Positions 19,388 through 29,040 of a stretch of DNA of 49,501 nucleotides are shown piece after piece. Each line of letters begins with the position of its first letter. The first letter of the stretch is position 1. The position numbers and the translations under genes were made by a program. Source of the stretch: Succinivibrionaceae bacterium (GTDB lineage: Bacteria > Pseudomonadota > Gammaproteobacteria > Enterobacterales > Succinivibrionaceae); NCBI GenBank assembly GCA_024688225.1, contig JAILEI010000204.1:1-49501 (forward strand), written 5' to 3'. The notes under the pieces are model-generated. The model saw nothing but the letters and a program-made list of their open reading frames with translations. It was not told the DNA's origin and did no database searches.

Positions 19388-21076
19388 TCAGGCCGCGGCA
19401 GCCTTCTTGCTGTCCCGCAAAGCCACGGTCAGGTTGAACACAGGACGCCCCTCCTTGGAGTAGCGGCTGTCCACGCAAAAATATCCCTCGCGCTCGAACT
19501 GGAAGCTGTCCAGTGGCCGCGCCGCGGCCAGTCCATGCTCCAGGGCCGCGCCCTCCACCACCTCAAGGGAGGCCGGGTCCACCGTGGACATGAAATCGTC
19601 CTCGGCGCCCGGGTTGGGCACCTTGAACAGGCGGCCCAGCAGGCGCACCTCAGTGCGCAGGCAGTCGGCGGCATTGACCCAGTGGATGACCCCCTTGGGC
19701 TTGTGGCCCTCGAGGGTGGCGCCCACTGAGCCCGGGATGGCCTCGGCATGGACCGCCACCACCCGCCCCTGCGCGTCCTTCTCGCAGGACACGGCACGGA
19801 TGACAAAGGCGTGGCGCAACCGCACCTCCTTCCCCAGCACCAGCCGCTTGTACTGCTTGTTGGCTGCCTCGCGGAAATCACTCTCATCAATGAAGAGCTC
19901 CCGCCCAAAGGTAATGGTGCGCTCCCCCATCTCCGGGTGCTCAGGATGGTTGGGAACCCTAAGCTCGGTGAGGGTTACGCCCTCCGCGCCATAGTTGTCA
20001 ATGATGAGCCGAACCGGCCTCAGCACCGCCATGGCCCTGGGGGCATGGTCGTTGAGATCCTCACGGATGCAGGTCTCGAGCGCCTCCATCTCCACGTTGT
20101 TTTCCTGCTTGGTCACGCCAATGCGGCGGCAGAACTCGCGGATTGACCTCGGGGTGTAACCCCGGCGCCTGAGGCCGGCGATGGTGGTCAGGCGGGGATC
20201 ATCCCAGCCGTCGACCACCCCCTGCTCCACCAGTTGCGTAAGCTTGCGCTTGGAGGTGATCGAGTACTCGAGGTTGAGCCGGCTCATCTCGTACTGGTGG
20301 GAATGGTGGGGTATGGAAATGTTGTCCAGCACCCAGTCATAAAGGCGCCGGTTGTCCTGGAACTCCAGGGTGCAGATGGAGTGGGTGATGCCCTCGAGGG
20401 AGTCGCTGATGCAGTGGGTGAAGTCATACATCGGGTAAATGCACCAGCGATCGCCAGTCTGCTCATGGCTGGAGAAGCGCACCCGGTAAAGCACGGGATC
20501 GCGCATGCAGATGAACGGCGAGGCCATGTCGATCCGGGCGCGCAGGCAGGCCTTGCCCTCCCCAAAGTCCCCGGAGCGCATTTTCTCAAACAGTGCGAGG
20601 TTCTCCTCAACGCTGCGGTCACGGTAGGGGCTGTTGCGCCCGGGCTCGCTGAACGAGCCGCGGTACTCCCTGATCTGCTCTGGGCTGAGCTCGTCGACGT
20701 AGGCCAGGCCCTTGCGGATCAACTCAACCGCATAACCATAAAGGATCTCAAAGTAGTCAGAGGAATGGCGGACCTCCCCGCTCCAGGAGAAACCCAGCCA
20801 GTTCACATCGCGCTCGATGGCCCGGACATACTCCATGCTTTCCTTGACGGGATTGGTGTCGTCAAGGCGCAGGTTGCACTCACCGTGGTAGTCACGCGCA
20901 AGCCCAAAGTTAAGGCAGATGGACTTGGCATGGCCAATGTGCAGGTAGCCGTTTGGCTCAGGCGGGAAACGGGTCACCACCTTGGAAACCGTACCGGCCT
21001 CAAGGTCATGATCGATGATCTCGGTGATGAAGTTCCTGGGGATTCGCTCCTCAGTGCCAGTTGCCTCAGCATCCAT
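19388..21076 (-). CDS. glnS: glutaminyl-tRNA synthetase
   Basis: [50 protein letters not shown]. Confidence 0.96.
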   Translation of the reverse strand: MDAEATGTEERIPRNFITEIIDHDLEAGTVSKVVTRFPPEPNGYLHIGHAKSICLNFGLARDYHGECNLRLDDTNPVKESMEYVRAIERDVNWLGFSWSGEVRHSSDYFEILYGYAVELIRKGLAYVDELSPEQIREYRGSFSEPGRNSPYRDRSVEENLALFEKMRSGDFGEGKACLRARIDMASPFICMRDPVLYRVRFSSHEQTGDRWCIYPMYDFTHCISDSLEGITHSICTLEFQDNRRLYDWVLDNISIPHHSHQYEMSRLNLEYSITSKRKLTQLVEQGVVDGWDDPRLTTIAGLRRRGYTPRSIREFCRRIGVTKQENNVEMEALETCIREDLNDHAPRAMAVLRPVRLIIDNYGAEGVTLTELRVPNHPEHPEMGERTITFGRELFIDESDFREAANKQYKRLVLGKEVRLRHAFVIRAVSCEKDAQGRVVAVHAEAIPGSVGATLEGHKPKGVIHWVNAADCLRTEVRLLGRLFKVPNPGAEDDFMSTVDPASLEVVEGAALEHGLAAARPLDSFQFEREGYFCVDSRYSKEGRPVFNLTVALRDSKKAAAA

Positions 21077-21337
21077 GCTCTGCGACGCTCCCTGAACCTG
21101 ACAACAATACGCCCCGGCACCTGCTCGGCGCCGCCACGCCTATGTTATCAAAGTGTCTGAAAACCCACAATTTTTTATCATTTTTTTTAAATAATACCTT
21201 GAATATACGCCCGTTTTTCCCCACCCTGGCAAAAAGCGGGCGCCCGCCGCGGGGACATTTGGTAATATATGCGCTCGCACTGGGCTTCAGGGCGGCGCAT
21301 CGCCGGGCCTGGCCAGGCGCGGCACGAGGACTAGGCA

Positions 21338-21688
21338 ATGAGTTTCGAATCTGACAAGGCTTTCAACGATTTCAACCACTTCCCCCGCGGGATCCGCCGC
21401 AGCGGCGAGTTCTCCATCCGCGAGGCGGATCTCCTCGAGCAATGCGGCTCGGCGATGATGGATCTCAAGAATGGCGTCCGCAAGCCCAAGGATGAGGCCG
21501 AGCGCACCTTCGTGGCGCAAATCAACGGCAAGGGGATCATCACCGACAGCAACGCCAAGATCTTCAGCAAGTACCTTGCGGTGATCAAGCCCCGCCGCCA
21601 GCACCGCCTGGGCGCCGGCGGCAGCGACGACGGCGGCTCAAGCTTCATGGGCGGCGGCAGCTCAGGCGAGGAGAGCTCGCTCGACTAG
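21338..21688 (+). CDS. maoP: DUF413 family protein MaoP (YifE-like)
   Basis: FPRGIRRSGEFSIREADLLEQCGSAM and SKYLAVIKPRRQHRLGAGG match the DUF413/MaoP pattern. Confidence 0.85.
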   Translation: MSFESDKAFNDFNHFPRGIRRSGEFSIREADLLEQCGSAMMDLKNGVRKPKDEAERTFVAQINGKGIITDSNAKIFSKYLAVIKPRRQHRLGAGGSDDGGSSFMGGGSSGEESSLD

Positions 21689-22005
21689 CCCACCGGGGGG
21701 AACTGCAGCACCCCCCAGACCACCGCCACCGCCACCACCACGGTCAGGGACAGCGGGGCCCGGAGCGCCGCGCTCAGGATGGCGGCCACGGTGCCCGCCG
21801 CCGCCGCGGTGGGGGAGCTGGGCACACAGTCAAGGATCGATGGGAACACCAGCGCCGTCATCGCCGTGTAGGGGATCAGGTTGAGCACCCGGTTCAGGTA
21901 GGGGTTCAGCCTGATTTTGCCCATGAAGGTGGCCGGCAGCACCCGGGGCAGGTAGCTGACCAACGCCATCACCAGGATGATGGTGAGATTGTGCGACCAG
22001 CTCAT
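21685..22005 (-). CDS. azlD: AzlD family branched-chain amino-acid exporter small subunit
   Basis: Short hydrophobic protein directly after azlC; SYLPRVLPATFMGKIRLNPYLNRVLNLIPYTAMTALVFP. Confidence 0.88.
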   Translation of the reverse strand: MSWSHNLTIILVMALVSYLPRVLPATFMGKIRLNPYLNRVLNLIPYTAMTALVFPSILDCVPSSPTAAAAGTVAAILSAALRAPLSLTVVVAVAVVWGVLQFPPVG

Positions 22006-22775
22006 TGCCCCTCCCCCGCCTGCCTGCCAGGCACCTTCCGATCCTTTCCTCCCTCGCCATCACCAATGAACAGCCCACCCAGGGCCGCGGCCGAGAGGGT
22101 GGAAATCACCACGGCCCAGCTCAGGTCCAGCCAGCGGGAGAGACCGGTGTTCAGCACCGCGGTGAGCAGGACCAGCAGGAAAATGCGCCAGTTGCCCCGG
22201 CACCCGGGGGCCACCAGGGCAATGAAAAGCGCGTACAGGGCAATGCCCAGCGCCAGGGTGACGCTCCCGGGCAGCAGGGCATGCGCCTCCACCCCCAGCC
22301 AGGCACCCAGGATCCACGAGAGGTAGGTCAGTGCCACCAGCCCCAGGATGAGCGGCAGCCTCGCAATCCGCTCCTCGGCGGTGGTGAAGATCGCAAAGGT
22401 CTCATCGGTAATGTAGAAGGACAGCCACAGCCTGAGGGACAGGCGCTCATTGGGCAGGCGCCTGAACACGCACATGCTCATGATGAAGTAGCGGAAGTTG
22501 ATGAGGAAGGTGCCGATGGCAATGGCCAGGAGCCCCGCACCCTGCGCGGTCATGGCCAGTCCCAGGATTTGCCCGGCCCCGGAGTAGACCAGGACTGACA
22601 TCAGCACCGCCTCGGTGGGGGTGTACCCCACCTCAAGGGCCGACACGCCAAAGGCAATGCCCACCGGGACATAGCCAAAGACCACCGGCACCCCCATCCT
22701 CATCCCGAGGAAGAACAGTTTCCACCCCACCTGAATAGACCCCCATGGGAAGACAAGGATCATCCCCCCATACAA
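22002..22775 (-). CDS. azlC: AzlC family branched-chain amino-acid permease
   Basis: PVVFGYVPVGIAFGVSALEVG, FLINFRYFIMSMCV; 4-bp overlap with azlD. Confidence 0.9.
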   Translation of the reverse strand: MYGGMILVFPWGSIQVGWKLFFLGMRMGVPVVFGYVPVGIAFGVSALEVGYTPTEAVLMSVLVYSGAGQILGLAMTAQGAGLLAIAIGTFLINFRYFIMSMCVFRRLPNERLSLRLWLSFYITDETFAIFTTAEERIARLPLILGLVALTYLSWILGAWLGVEAHALLPGSVTLALGIALYALFIALVAPGCRGNWRIFLLVLLTAVLNTGLSRWLDLSWAVVISTLSAAALGGLFIGDGEGGKDRKVPGRQAGEGQ

Positions 22776-22887
22776 ATGTTGGTTGTTTTTTTAGAGTTTG
22801 CTAATATACATCATTTTTCCAGAAGATGAATTTTGCCGGGCATGGGCGCCGCCGGCTGGCAGCAGGCGCCCCCACGGGAGGTAACTT

Positions 22888-24246
22888 ATGCTTGAGGACT
22901 TAGACATTGCCAAGTTTGGGGGGACCTCGGTCGCCAACTACGCTGCCATGGAAAACTGCGTCAAGGTCGTGACCGCCAACCCCGCCACGCGCCTGGTAGT
23001 GGTCAGCGCCTGCGCGGGCGTGACCAACATCCTCGTGGAGCTGGCGTCCGGCTCCTGCCGCAGCGAGCGGCTTGAGGAGCTCATCGGCAAGCTGCGCGAG
23101 ATCCACTACGCGATCACCGCCTGCCTGCCCAGCCCCGAGCCCCTCAACCAGAGGATTGAGGAGCACCTGAGGCTGGTGAGGGACATGGCCAACTCCGCCA
23201 GCATGGAGCGCTCCGACAACCTCACCGACTACATTGTGTCCAACGGTGAGCTGATGTCCTCGTTCCTCATCACCGAGGTCTTCAGGCAGAAGGGATACCA
23301 GGCGGAGTGGTTTGACGTGCGCAAGGTGCTGCGCACCGACAGTTGCTATGGCCGCGCCAACCCCATCGTCGAGGTCACCGCCTCGCTTTGCCAGGAGCAG
23401 TTGCGCCCGCTGATGGAGCAGGGATCCATCGTGGTGACCCAGGGCTTCATCGCCTCCAACTCCGAGGGGCAGACCACCACCCTGGGGCGCGGCGGCTCCG
23501 ACTACAGCGCGGCGCTGCTCGGCGAGGCCCTCGCCGCCAAGACCATTTCCATCTGGACCGACGTGCCCGGGGTCTACACCACCGACCCGCGCCTCGTGCC
23601 CCACGCCATGCCCATCCCGGAGCTGACCTACCTCGAGGCCGCGGAGATGGCCACCTTCGGGGCCAAGATCCTCCATCCCTCGACCCTGCTTCCCGCAGTG
23701 CGCCGCGGCATCCCCGTCTATGTCGGCTCCAGCCGCGAGCCCGAGCGCGGCGGCACCTGGGTGCGCCCCTCCACCGACTCGCACCCGGCCTACCGCGCGG
23801 TGGCGCTGCGCAAGAACCAGACCCTGATCGTGCTCTCCAGCCCCAGGATGGTGGGAGTCTCGGGGTTCCTCGCCCAGGTGTTCTCGGTCTTCGCCAAGTA
23901 CCGCCGCTCCGTGGACCTGGTCTCCACCTCCGAGGTGTCGATCGCCGTGACCCTGGATGCCGGCACCAACACCTCCGGGATCCCGGACATCTCCGAGGAG
24001 ATGCTCAACGAGCTGAGGGCCTTCTGCCACGTCAAGGTTGAGACCGGCCTCTCGCTGGTTGCCATCATCGGCAATGACATGTCGCAAAGCGCTGGCATTG
24101 TCACCAAGGCCTTTGACTCCATCGATCACTATGCGGTGCGCATGATTTGCTACGGGGCCTCGAGCCACAACCTCTGCTTCCTGCTGGACTCCAAGGTTGC
24201 CGAGCAGGCGCTCAAGGAAATCCACCAGCACCTGCTTGAGAACTAG
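22888..24246 (+). CDS. lysC: aspartate kinase (LysC/AKIII type)
   Basis: IAKFGGTSVANYAAMENC, GRGGSDYSAALLGEAL, ACT-domain C-terminus; GGAGG before ATG. Confidence 0.93.
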   Translation: MLEDLDIAKFGGTSVANYAAMENCVKVVTANPATRLVVVSACAGVTNILVELASGSCRSERLEELIGKLREIHYAITACLPSPEPLNQRIEEHLRLVRDMANSASMERSDNLTDYIVSNGELMSSFLITEVFRQKGYQAEWFDVRKVLRTDSCYGRANPIVEVTASLCQEQLRPLMEQGSIVVTQGFIASNSEGQTTTLGRGGSDYSAALLGEALAAKTISIWTDVPGVYTTDPRLVPHAMPIPELTYLEAAEMATFGAKILHPSTLLPAVRRGIPVYVGSSREPERGGTWVRPSTDSHPAYRAVALRKNQTLIVLSSPRMVGVSGFLAQVFSVFAKYRRSVDLVSTSEVSIAVTLDAGTNTSGIPDISEEMLNELRAFCHVKVETGLSLVAIIGNDMSQSAGIVTKAFDSIDHYAVRMICYGASSHNLCFLLDSKVAEQALKEIHQHLLEN

Positions 24247-24272
24247 CCACACAAAAATATTGGATTGGTTAC

Positions 24273-24300
24273 TAAAGGCTCCCCTGCCCACTGCCGTTAA
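24273..24300 (+). promoter_or_regulatory. predicted sigma-28 promoter of fliD (16-nt spacer)
   Basis: TAAAGGCTCCCCTGCCCACTGCCGTTAA; same CTGCCGTTAAG core as the YjfB-like and flagellin promoters. Confidence 0.65.
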
Positions 24301-24335
24301 GTGAGCAAGGGAGTTTTTACTTGCCGTTGCCTTTT

Positions 24336-24351
24336 GGGCATGCAGATTGCT
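24336..24351 (+). promoter_or_regulatory. candidate second fliD promoter, sigma-54-like
   Basis: GGGCATGCAGATTGCT: GG-N10-GC arrangement with two mismatches to TGGCACG-N4-TTGCT. Confidence 0.4.
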
Positions 24352-24416
24352 TTGCTTGCCTGTGGAAAGACCGGATCGGGAATTGGCGCGCCTAAGGCGC
24401 GCAAGGGAGACAGGAC

Positions 24417-25916
24417 ATGGGATCAACAATTACATCTACGGGCATGGCCTCTGGCTATGACTTTGACTCCATCATCTCCGCCATGGTCTCAAGTCGCCGG
24501 ACCAGCATGAACTCAGCCCTTCAAACCCGCCAGGCACTCAAGCAGTCCGAGATCAGCGGCGTGTCGCAATTAAAGAGCGCCCTCTCAAGATTTGAGTCCT
24601 CGCTCAAGGCCCTGACCGAGGACAACGCCTTCAACGCGCGCAAGATCACCACCTCCCAGACCGATTACACCTGCTTTGGCGTCACCGCCGAGGAAGATGC
24701 CGCCAACCTCGAGTGCACCGTGGCGGTCACCCAGCTGGCGGGCACCGAGAAGCTCAAGCAGAAGATTGCCATGGAGAGCGATGAGGAAAACAGCTTCTCG
24801 GCCGGCACCCTCACCTTCAGCCTCGGCACGGATGATGAGGGCAACGAGAAGAGTTTCTCCGTGGAGGTCGAGGAAGGGGACACCATCGAGCTCATCCGCC
24901 GCAAGATTAACCAGGCCAACGACTATGGGGTGTCCTGCAACCTGGTCAAGTCCTCCTCCGGCTACACCCTGTCCATTGACGGCGGCGTGACTGGAGATGA
25001 CAACAACAACCTCTCCATCACGGTTGACGAGGCGGAGGGCAGCACCGCCGCCCAGTCGCTGAGCATCTTTGCCTTCAACCTCGATGAGGCAACCGAGGAC
25101 GGGGACGGCAACCTTACCGCCGGCTCATGGGATGTGACCAAGGCCCAGGATGCCAAGATCCTGGTGGACGGCGATGAGGTCTCAAGTTCCACCAATGCCT
25201 TTGAGGACGTGGTCTCCGGCCTCACCATCAATGTGCAGAAGCTCAGCGAGACCGAGACCGACAGTGAGACGGGCGAGGAATCCTTTAAGGCCTACGATGT
25301 CAAGGTTGAGGAGGACTACAGCAAGGTGACCTCCAAGATGAGTGCCTTCGTGTCCGCCTACAACAGCCTGCAGGACACCCTCACCGCCCTGACCCAGCGC
25401 GACACCTACTCAAACGGCAAGAGCAACTACGACGGCGGCTACCTCGCTGGCGACAGCATGGCGCAAGGCATCCAGAACTACCTTGCCAGCTTCATCTCCT
25501 CCTTCACGGGCAGTGACTCCAGTGGCAAGACCATCTACAACATGGGCATTGGCTATGAGGACGACGGTACCCTGACCTTTGACTCAGGTGACTTTACCGA
25601 GTCGCTCAAGGAGAACTTCAACTCGGTGGTCAACATCTTCTCCGGGGACGAGGGACTGCTCACCACCATGCAGAACTATGTCAGTGATTACACTGAGTCG
25701 AGGGGCATCCTGGACCAGCGCACCACAGAGCTGCAATCCGAGGTTGACGAATACCAGGCCCGCCTCGATCGCAATGATGAGAACCTCACCAAGTATGAGG
25801 AGTCGCTCAGGGCCAGGTATGCGGCAGTTGACTCGCTCATCGCTGGCTACAACAGCTCACTGAGCGCGCTCACCAGCGTGATGTCCTCGATCAAAGCCAG
25901 TAACAGCAGCAAATAG
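24417..25916 (+). CDS. fliD: flagellar filament capping protein FliD
   Basis: SGYDFDSIISAMV, FLUT-type repeats, C-terminal LTKYEESLRARYAAVDSLIAGYNSSLSALTS. Confidence 0.95.
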   Translation: MGSTITSTGMASGYDFDSIISAMVSSRRTSMNSALQTRQALKQSEISGVSQLKSALSRFESSLKALTEDNAFNARKITTSQTDYTCFGVTAEEDAANLECTVAVTQLAGTEKLKQKIAMESDEENSFSAGTLTFSLGTDDEGNEKSFSVEVEEGDTIELIRRKINQANDYGVSCNLVKSSSGYTLSIDGGVTGDDNNNLSITVDEAEGSTAAQSLSIFAFNLDEATEDGDGNLTAGSWDVTKAQDAKILVDGDEVSSSTNAFEDVVSGLTINVQKLSETETDSETGEESFKAYDVKVEEDYSKVTSKMSAFVSAYNSLQDTLTALTQRDTYSNGKSNYDGGYLAGDSMAQGIQNYLASFISSFTGSDSSGKTIYNMGIGYEDDGTLTFDSGDFTESLKENFNSVVNIFSGDEGLLTTMQNYVSDYTESRGILDQRTTELQSEVDEYQARLDRNDENLTKYEESLRARYAAVDSLIAGYNSSLSALTSVMSSIKASNSSK

Positions 25917-25936
25917 CTTTTAGATGGGTCGAGAGG

Positions 25937-25963
25937 GACCGGGCTGTTGCCCGGTCTTTTTTT
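25937..25963 (+). terminator. rho-independent terminator after fliD
   Basis: GACCGGGC-TGTT-GCCCGGTC then TTTTTTT. Confidence 0.93.
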
Positions 25964-26032
25964 ATGCCTGAACATAACGGCCCCGCTTATTGCTAGAATA
26001 GTCAGGCATGCAAGCAAAAATAGGAGAAAAAA

Positions 26033-26608
26033 ATGAACCTTGTCCTGCCCCCCCTGCCCTTTGGCCCCAGCGACCTTGAGCCCTTCATCAGCGCCAAGAC
26101 CCTCACCTTCCACCACGGCAAGCACTTCAAGACCTACGTGGATACCGCCAACAGCCTGCTCCACGGCAGCGGCCTTGAGGATCTCAGCATCGAGGAAATG
26201 CTCACCCGCGCCCAGGGCCCCCTGTTCAACAATGTTGCCCAGGCATTCAACCACGGCTTTTACTTTGAGGCCCTGTGCGCCGCCTCTCCGGCGGTGCCCG
26301 AGGCGCTGCTTGGCAAAATCAATGCCTCCTTTGGCGACATGCTGACCTTCACCGAGCTGTTCAGGCAGAAAGCGGTGGGCAACTTTGGCTCAGGCTGGAC
26401 CTGGCTGGTCGAGAGCTTTGACGGCAAGCTGTCAGTCGAGAACACCCCCAACGCCGCCAACCCCATCAGCCTGGGGCTGGGCAAGCCGCTGCTGGTGGTG
26501 GACGTCTGGGAGCATGCCTACTACCTTGACTACCAGAACCGCCGTGCCGACTACGTCAAGGACTTCCTCGGGCACGTGGACTGGAACCTGGTGGCCTCCC
26601 GCCTCTAG
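26033..26608 (+). CDS. sodB: superoxide dismutase (Fe/Mn family)
   Basis: HHGKHFKTYVDTANSLL, FNNVAQAFNHGFYFEAL, GSGWTWLV, DVWEHAYYLDYQNRRADY. Confidence 0.95.
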   Translation: MNLVLPPLPFGPSDLEPFISAKTLTFHHGKHFKTYVDTANSLLHGSGLEDLSIEEMLTRAQGPLFNNVAQAFNHGFYFEALCAASPAVPEALLGKINASFGDMLTFTELFRQKAVGNFGSGWTWLVESFDGKLSVENTPNAANPISLGLGKPLLVVDVWEHAYYLDYQNRRADYVKDFLGHVDWNLVASRL

Positions 26609-26625
26609 TTCACCGCTTAATAAAA

Positions 26626-26652
26626 AAACTGCCGCGCAATGCGCGGCAGTTT
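26626..26652. terminator. bidirectional terminator between convergent sodB and fba
   Basis: AAACTGCCGCGC-AAT-GCGCGGCAGTTT with A/T flanks on both sides. Confidence 0.88.
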
Positions 26653-26670
26653 CCTTATGGGCAGGGAAGA

Positions 26671-27750
26671 CTAGAGCTGATCCTTGCTCCCGAGTTGCTC
26701 CATGGCCTCGATGACACGCTCCACCATGGTCTCCTCGCCCCTGCGCAGCCACACGCGCGGATCGTAGTACTTCTTGTTGGGGGCGTCAGCGCCAGTGGGG
26801 TTGCCCAGCTGGGACTGCAGGTACTCCTCATTGCCCTTGTAGTACTCACGGATGCCGTTCCAGTTGGCCCACTGGGTATCGGTGTCGATATTCATCTTCA
26901 CCACGCCGTACGAGACCGCCTCGGCAATCTCGGCCGCGCTCGAGCCCGAGCCGCCGTGGAACACCAGGTTGACTGGCTTGTCGCCCGTGTTGAACTTGTC
27001 CTTGATGAACTGCTGGGAGTCACGCAGGATGGTCGGCTTGAGCTTGACGTTGCCCGGCTTGTAAACGCCATGCACGTTGCCGAATGAGGCGGCAACGGTG
27101 AAGTTCGGGGAGATCTTCATCAGGCGCTCATAGGCATAGGCCACGTCCTTGGGCTGGGTATAGAGTGCGCTCTCATCCTTGTCGGAGTTGTCAACGCCAT
27201 CCTCCTCGCCACCGGTGACGCCCAGCTCAAGCTCGAGGGTCATCCCCATCTTGGCCATGCGCTCGAGGTAGCGGCAGCAGATGTCCACGTTGTCCTCAAG
27301 GCTCTCGGTCGAGAGGTCCAGCATGTGTGAGGAGAACAGCGGCTTGCCATTGCGCTTGAAGTACTCCTCGCCGGCGTCAAGCATGCCGTCGACCCAGGGG
27401 ATCAGCTTCTTGGCGCAGTGGTCAGTGTGCAGGATCACCGGCACACCATAGGACTGGGCGACATTGTGGACATGGAGCGCGCCGGAGATGGCGCCCAGGA
27501 TGGAGGTACCCTGCGGGCGCTCCAGCTTGAGACCCTTGCCCGCGAAGAAGGCTGCGCCGCCGTTAGAGAACTGGACAATCACCGGGGAGTGCGCCTTGGC
27601 GGCAGCCTCCAGCACCGCATTGACGGTGTTGGTGTTAACGCAGTTGACGGCAGGCATGGCGAAGCCATTGTCATGGGCAACCTTGAAGACCTTCTGCACA
27701 TCCTCGCCAGTCACCACGCCAGGCTTAACCACATCTAGAATCTTGGTCAT
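26671..27750 (-). CDS. fbaA: class II fructose-bisphosphate aldolase
   Basis: VILHTDHCAKKLIPW, ELELGVTGGEEDGVDN, LVFHGGSGSS. Confidence 0.95.
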   Translation of the reverse strand: MTKILDVVKPGVVTGEDVQKVFKVAHDNGFAMPAVNCVNTNTVNAVLEAAAKAHSPVIVQFSNGGAAFFAGKGLKLERPQGTSILGAISGALHVHNVAQSYGVPVILHTDHCAKKLIPWVDGMLDAGEEYFKRNGKPLFSSHMLDLSTESLEDNVDICCRYLERMAKMGMTLELELGVTGGEEDGVDNSDKDESALYTQPKDVAYAYERLMKISPNFTVAASFGNVHGVYKPGNVKLKPTILRDSQQFIKDKFNTGDKPVNLVFHGGSGSSAAEIAEAVSYGVVKMNIDTDTQWANWNGIREYYKGNEEYLQSQLGNPTGADAPNKKYYDPRVWLRRGEETMVERVIEAMEQLGSKDQL

Positions 27751-27771
27751 TTGTCATTCCTTAAGTTTTGC

Positions 27772-27792
27772 GGGGCAGCGCGCGGCTGCCCC
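27772..27792 (-). other. intergenic hairpin between pgk and fba (possible mRNA processing or attenuation element)
   Basis: GGGGCAGC-GCGCG-GCTGCCCC; no convincing T-tract. Confidence 0.4.
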
Positions 27793-27800
27793 TGTACTTG

Positions 27801-28964
27801 CTACTTGGCCTCGGCCGCACGCTTCTCGAGGATCTCCACCGCCGGGAGCTTCTTGCCCTCGACGAACTCGAGGAAGGCGCCGCCGCCCGTTGAGATGTAG
27901 GAGATCTTGGACTGCACGCCAAACTTCTCAATCGCGGAGATGGTGTCGCCACCACCAGCCACCGAGAAGGCGTCAGAGTTGGCAATCGCCTCGGCCAGAG
28001 CCTTGGTGCCGCCCGCGAACTGCTCAAACTCGAAGACACCCACCGGGCCGTTCCACAGGATGGTCTTGGCGTTCTTGATCACCTCGACAATGTTGGCAAT
28101 GGACTTGGGGCCCAGGTCGAAGATCATGTCATCGTCCTGCACGTCCGCGAGATCCACGGTCTTGGCGGGGGTGGACTCGGAGAACTCCTTGCCCACCACC
28201 ACGTCCACAAACTCCGGGACCTTGCCGGAGAGGCGCTTGGCCTCGCCGATAAACTCCTGCTCGCACAATGACTTGCCCACCTTGTGGCCGCCAGCGGCCA
28301 TGAAGGTGTTGGCAATGCCACCGCCCACCACCAGCTGGTCGGCGATCTTGAGCAGCGAGTCGAGGACGGTAATCTTGGTCGAGACCTTGGAGCCGCCGAC
28401 AATCGCCACCATCGGGCGCTGCGGGTTGTCCATGGCCTTGCCCAGGGCCTCCAGCTCCGCCGCAAGCAGCGGGCCGGCGCAGGCCACCGGGGCATACTGG
28501 GCCACGCCATAGGTGGTGCCCTGGGCGCGGTGGGCGGTGCCAAAGGCGTCCATCACGAACACGTCGCAGAGGGCGGCGTACTTGCGGGCCAGATCCTCGG
28601 CGTTCTTCTTCTCGCCCTTGTTGAAGCGGCAGTTCTCAAGGATGGTGATCTCATTCTCCTTGGCCTCCACCCCGTCAAGGTAATCCTTGACCAGGCGCAC
28701 CGGGACATCGACCTTGGAGGCGATGTACTCCTGGACGGGCTTGAGGGAGAACTCCTCGTTGTAGACCCCCTCCTCGGGACGGCCGAGGTGGGAGGTCACC
28801 ATCACCTTGGCACCCTTCTCAAGGGCCAGCTTGATGGTGGGCAGGGTGGCCATGATGCGCTTGTCGGACGCCACCTTGCCATCCTTGATCGGCACATTCA
28901 GGTCCGAGCGGATGAGAACGCGCTTGCCCTTAAGATCGAGATCAGCCATCTTCAAAATAGCCAT
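27801..28964 (-). CDS. pgk: phosphoglycerate kinase
   Basis: [70 protein letters not shown]. Confidence 0.97.
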   Translation of the reverse strand: MAILKMADLDLKGKRVLIRSDLNVPIKDGKVASDKRIMATLPTIKLALEKGAKVMVTSHLGRPEEGVYNEEFSLKPVQEYIASKVDVPVRLVKDYLDGVEAKENEITILENCRFNKGEKKNAEDLARKYAALCDVFVMDAFGTAHRAQGTTYGVAQYAPVACAGPLLAAELEALGKAMDNPQRPMVAIVGGSKVSTKITVLDSLLKIADQLVVGGGIANTFMAAGGHKVGKSLCEQEFIGEAKRLSGKVPEFVDVVVGKEFSESTPAKTVDLADVQDDDMIFDLGPKSIANIVEVIKNAKTILWNGPVGVFEFEQFAGGTKALAEAIANSDAFSVAGGGDTISAIEKFGVQSKISYISTGGGAFLEFVEGKKLPAVEILEKRAAEAK

Positions 28965-29009
28965 TGATGCATCTCCTTGTGCAATAAGAAAAAGTTATCC
29001 AAAATGGAA

Positions 29010-29032
29010 CCGGGATGGCGCTGCCATCCCGG
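29010..29032 (-). other. intergenic hairpin between tkt and pgk (possible partial terminator)
   Basis: Minus strand CCGGGATGGC-AGC-GCCATCCCGG followed by the weak T-rich run TTCCATTTT. Confidence 0.5.
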
Positions 29033-29040
29033 AAAGTTGG

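Noticed and set aside
22776-22887. Possible lysine riboswitch upstream of lysC
   Set aside because: Only about 110 nt between azlC and lysC and no recognisable lysine-riboswitch core.
22900-24429. 509-aa ORF on the - strand opposite lysC
   Set aside because: Shadow ORF of a convincing aspartokinase gene; composition bias and no motif.
24301-24510. 69-aa ORF in the fliD leader (GTG start)
   Set aside because: Overlaps fliD in another frame and has no convincing RBS; could only be a leader peptide by speculation.
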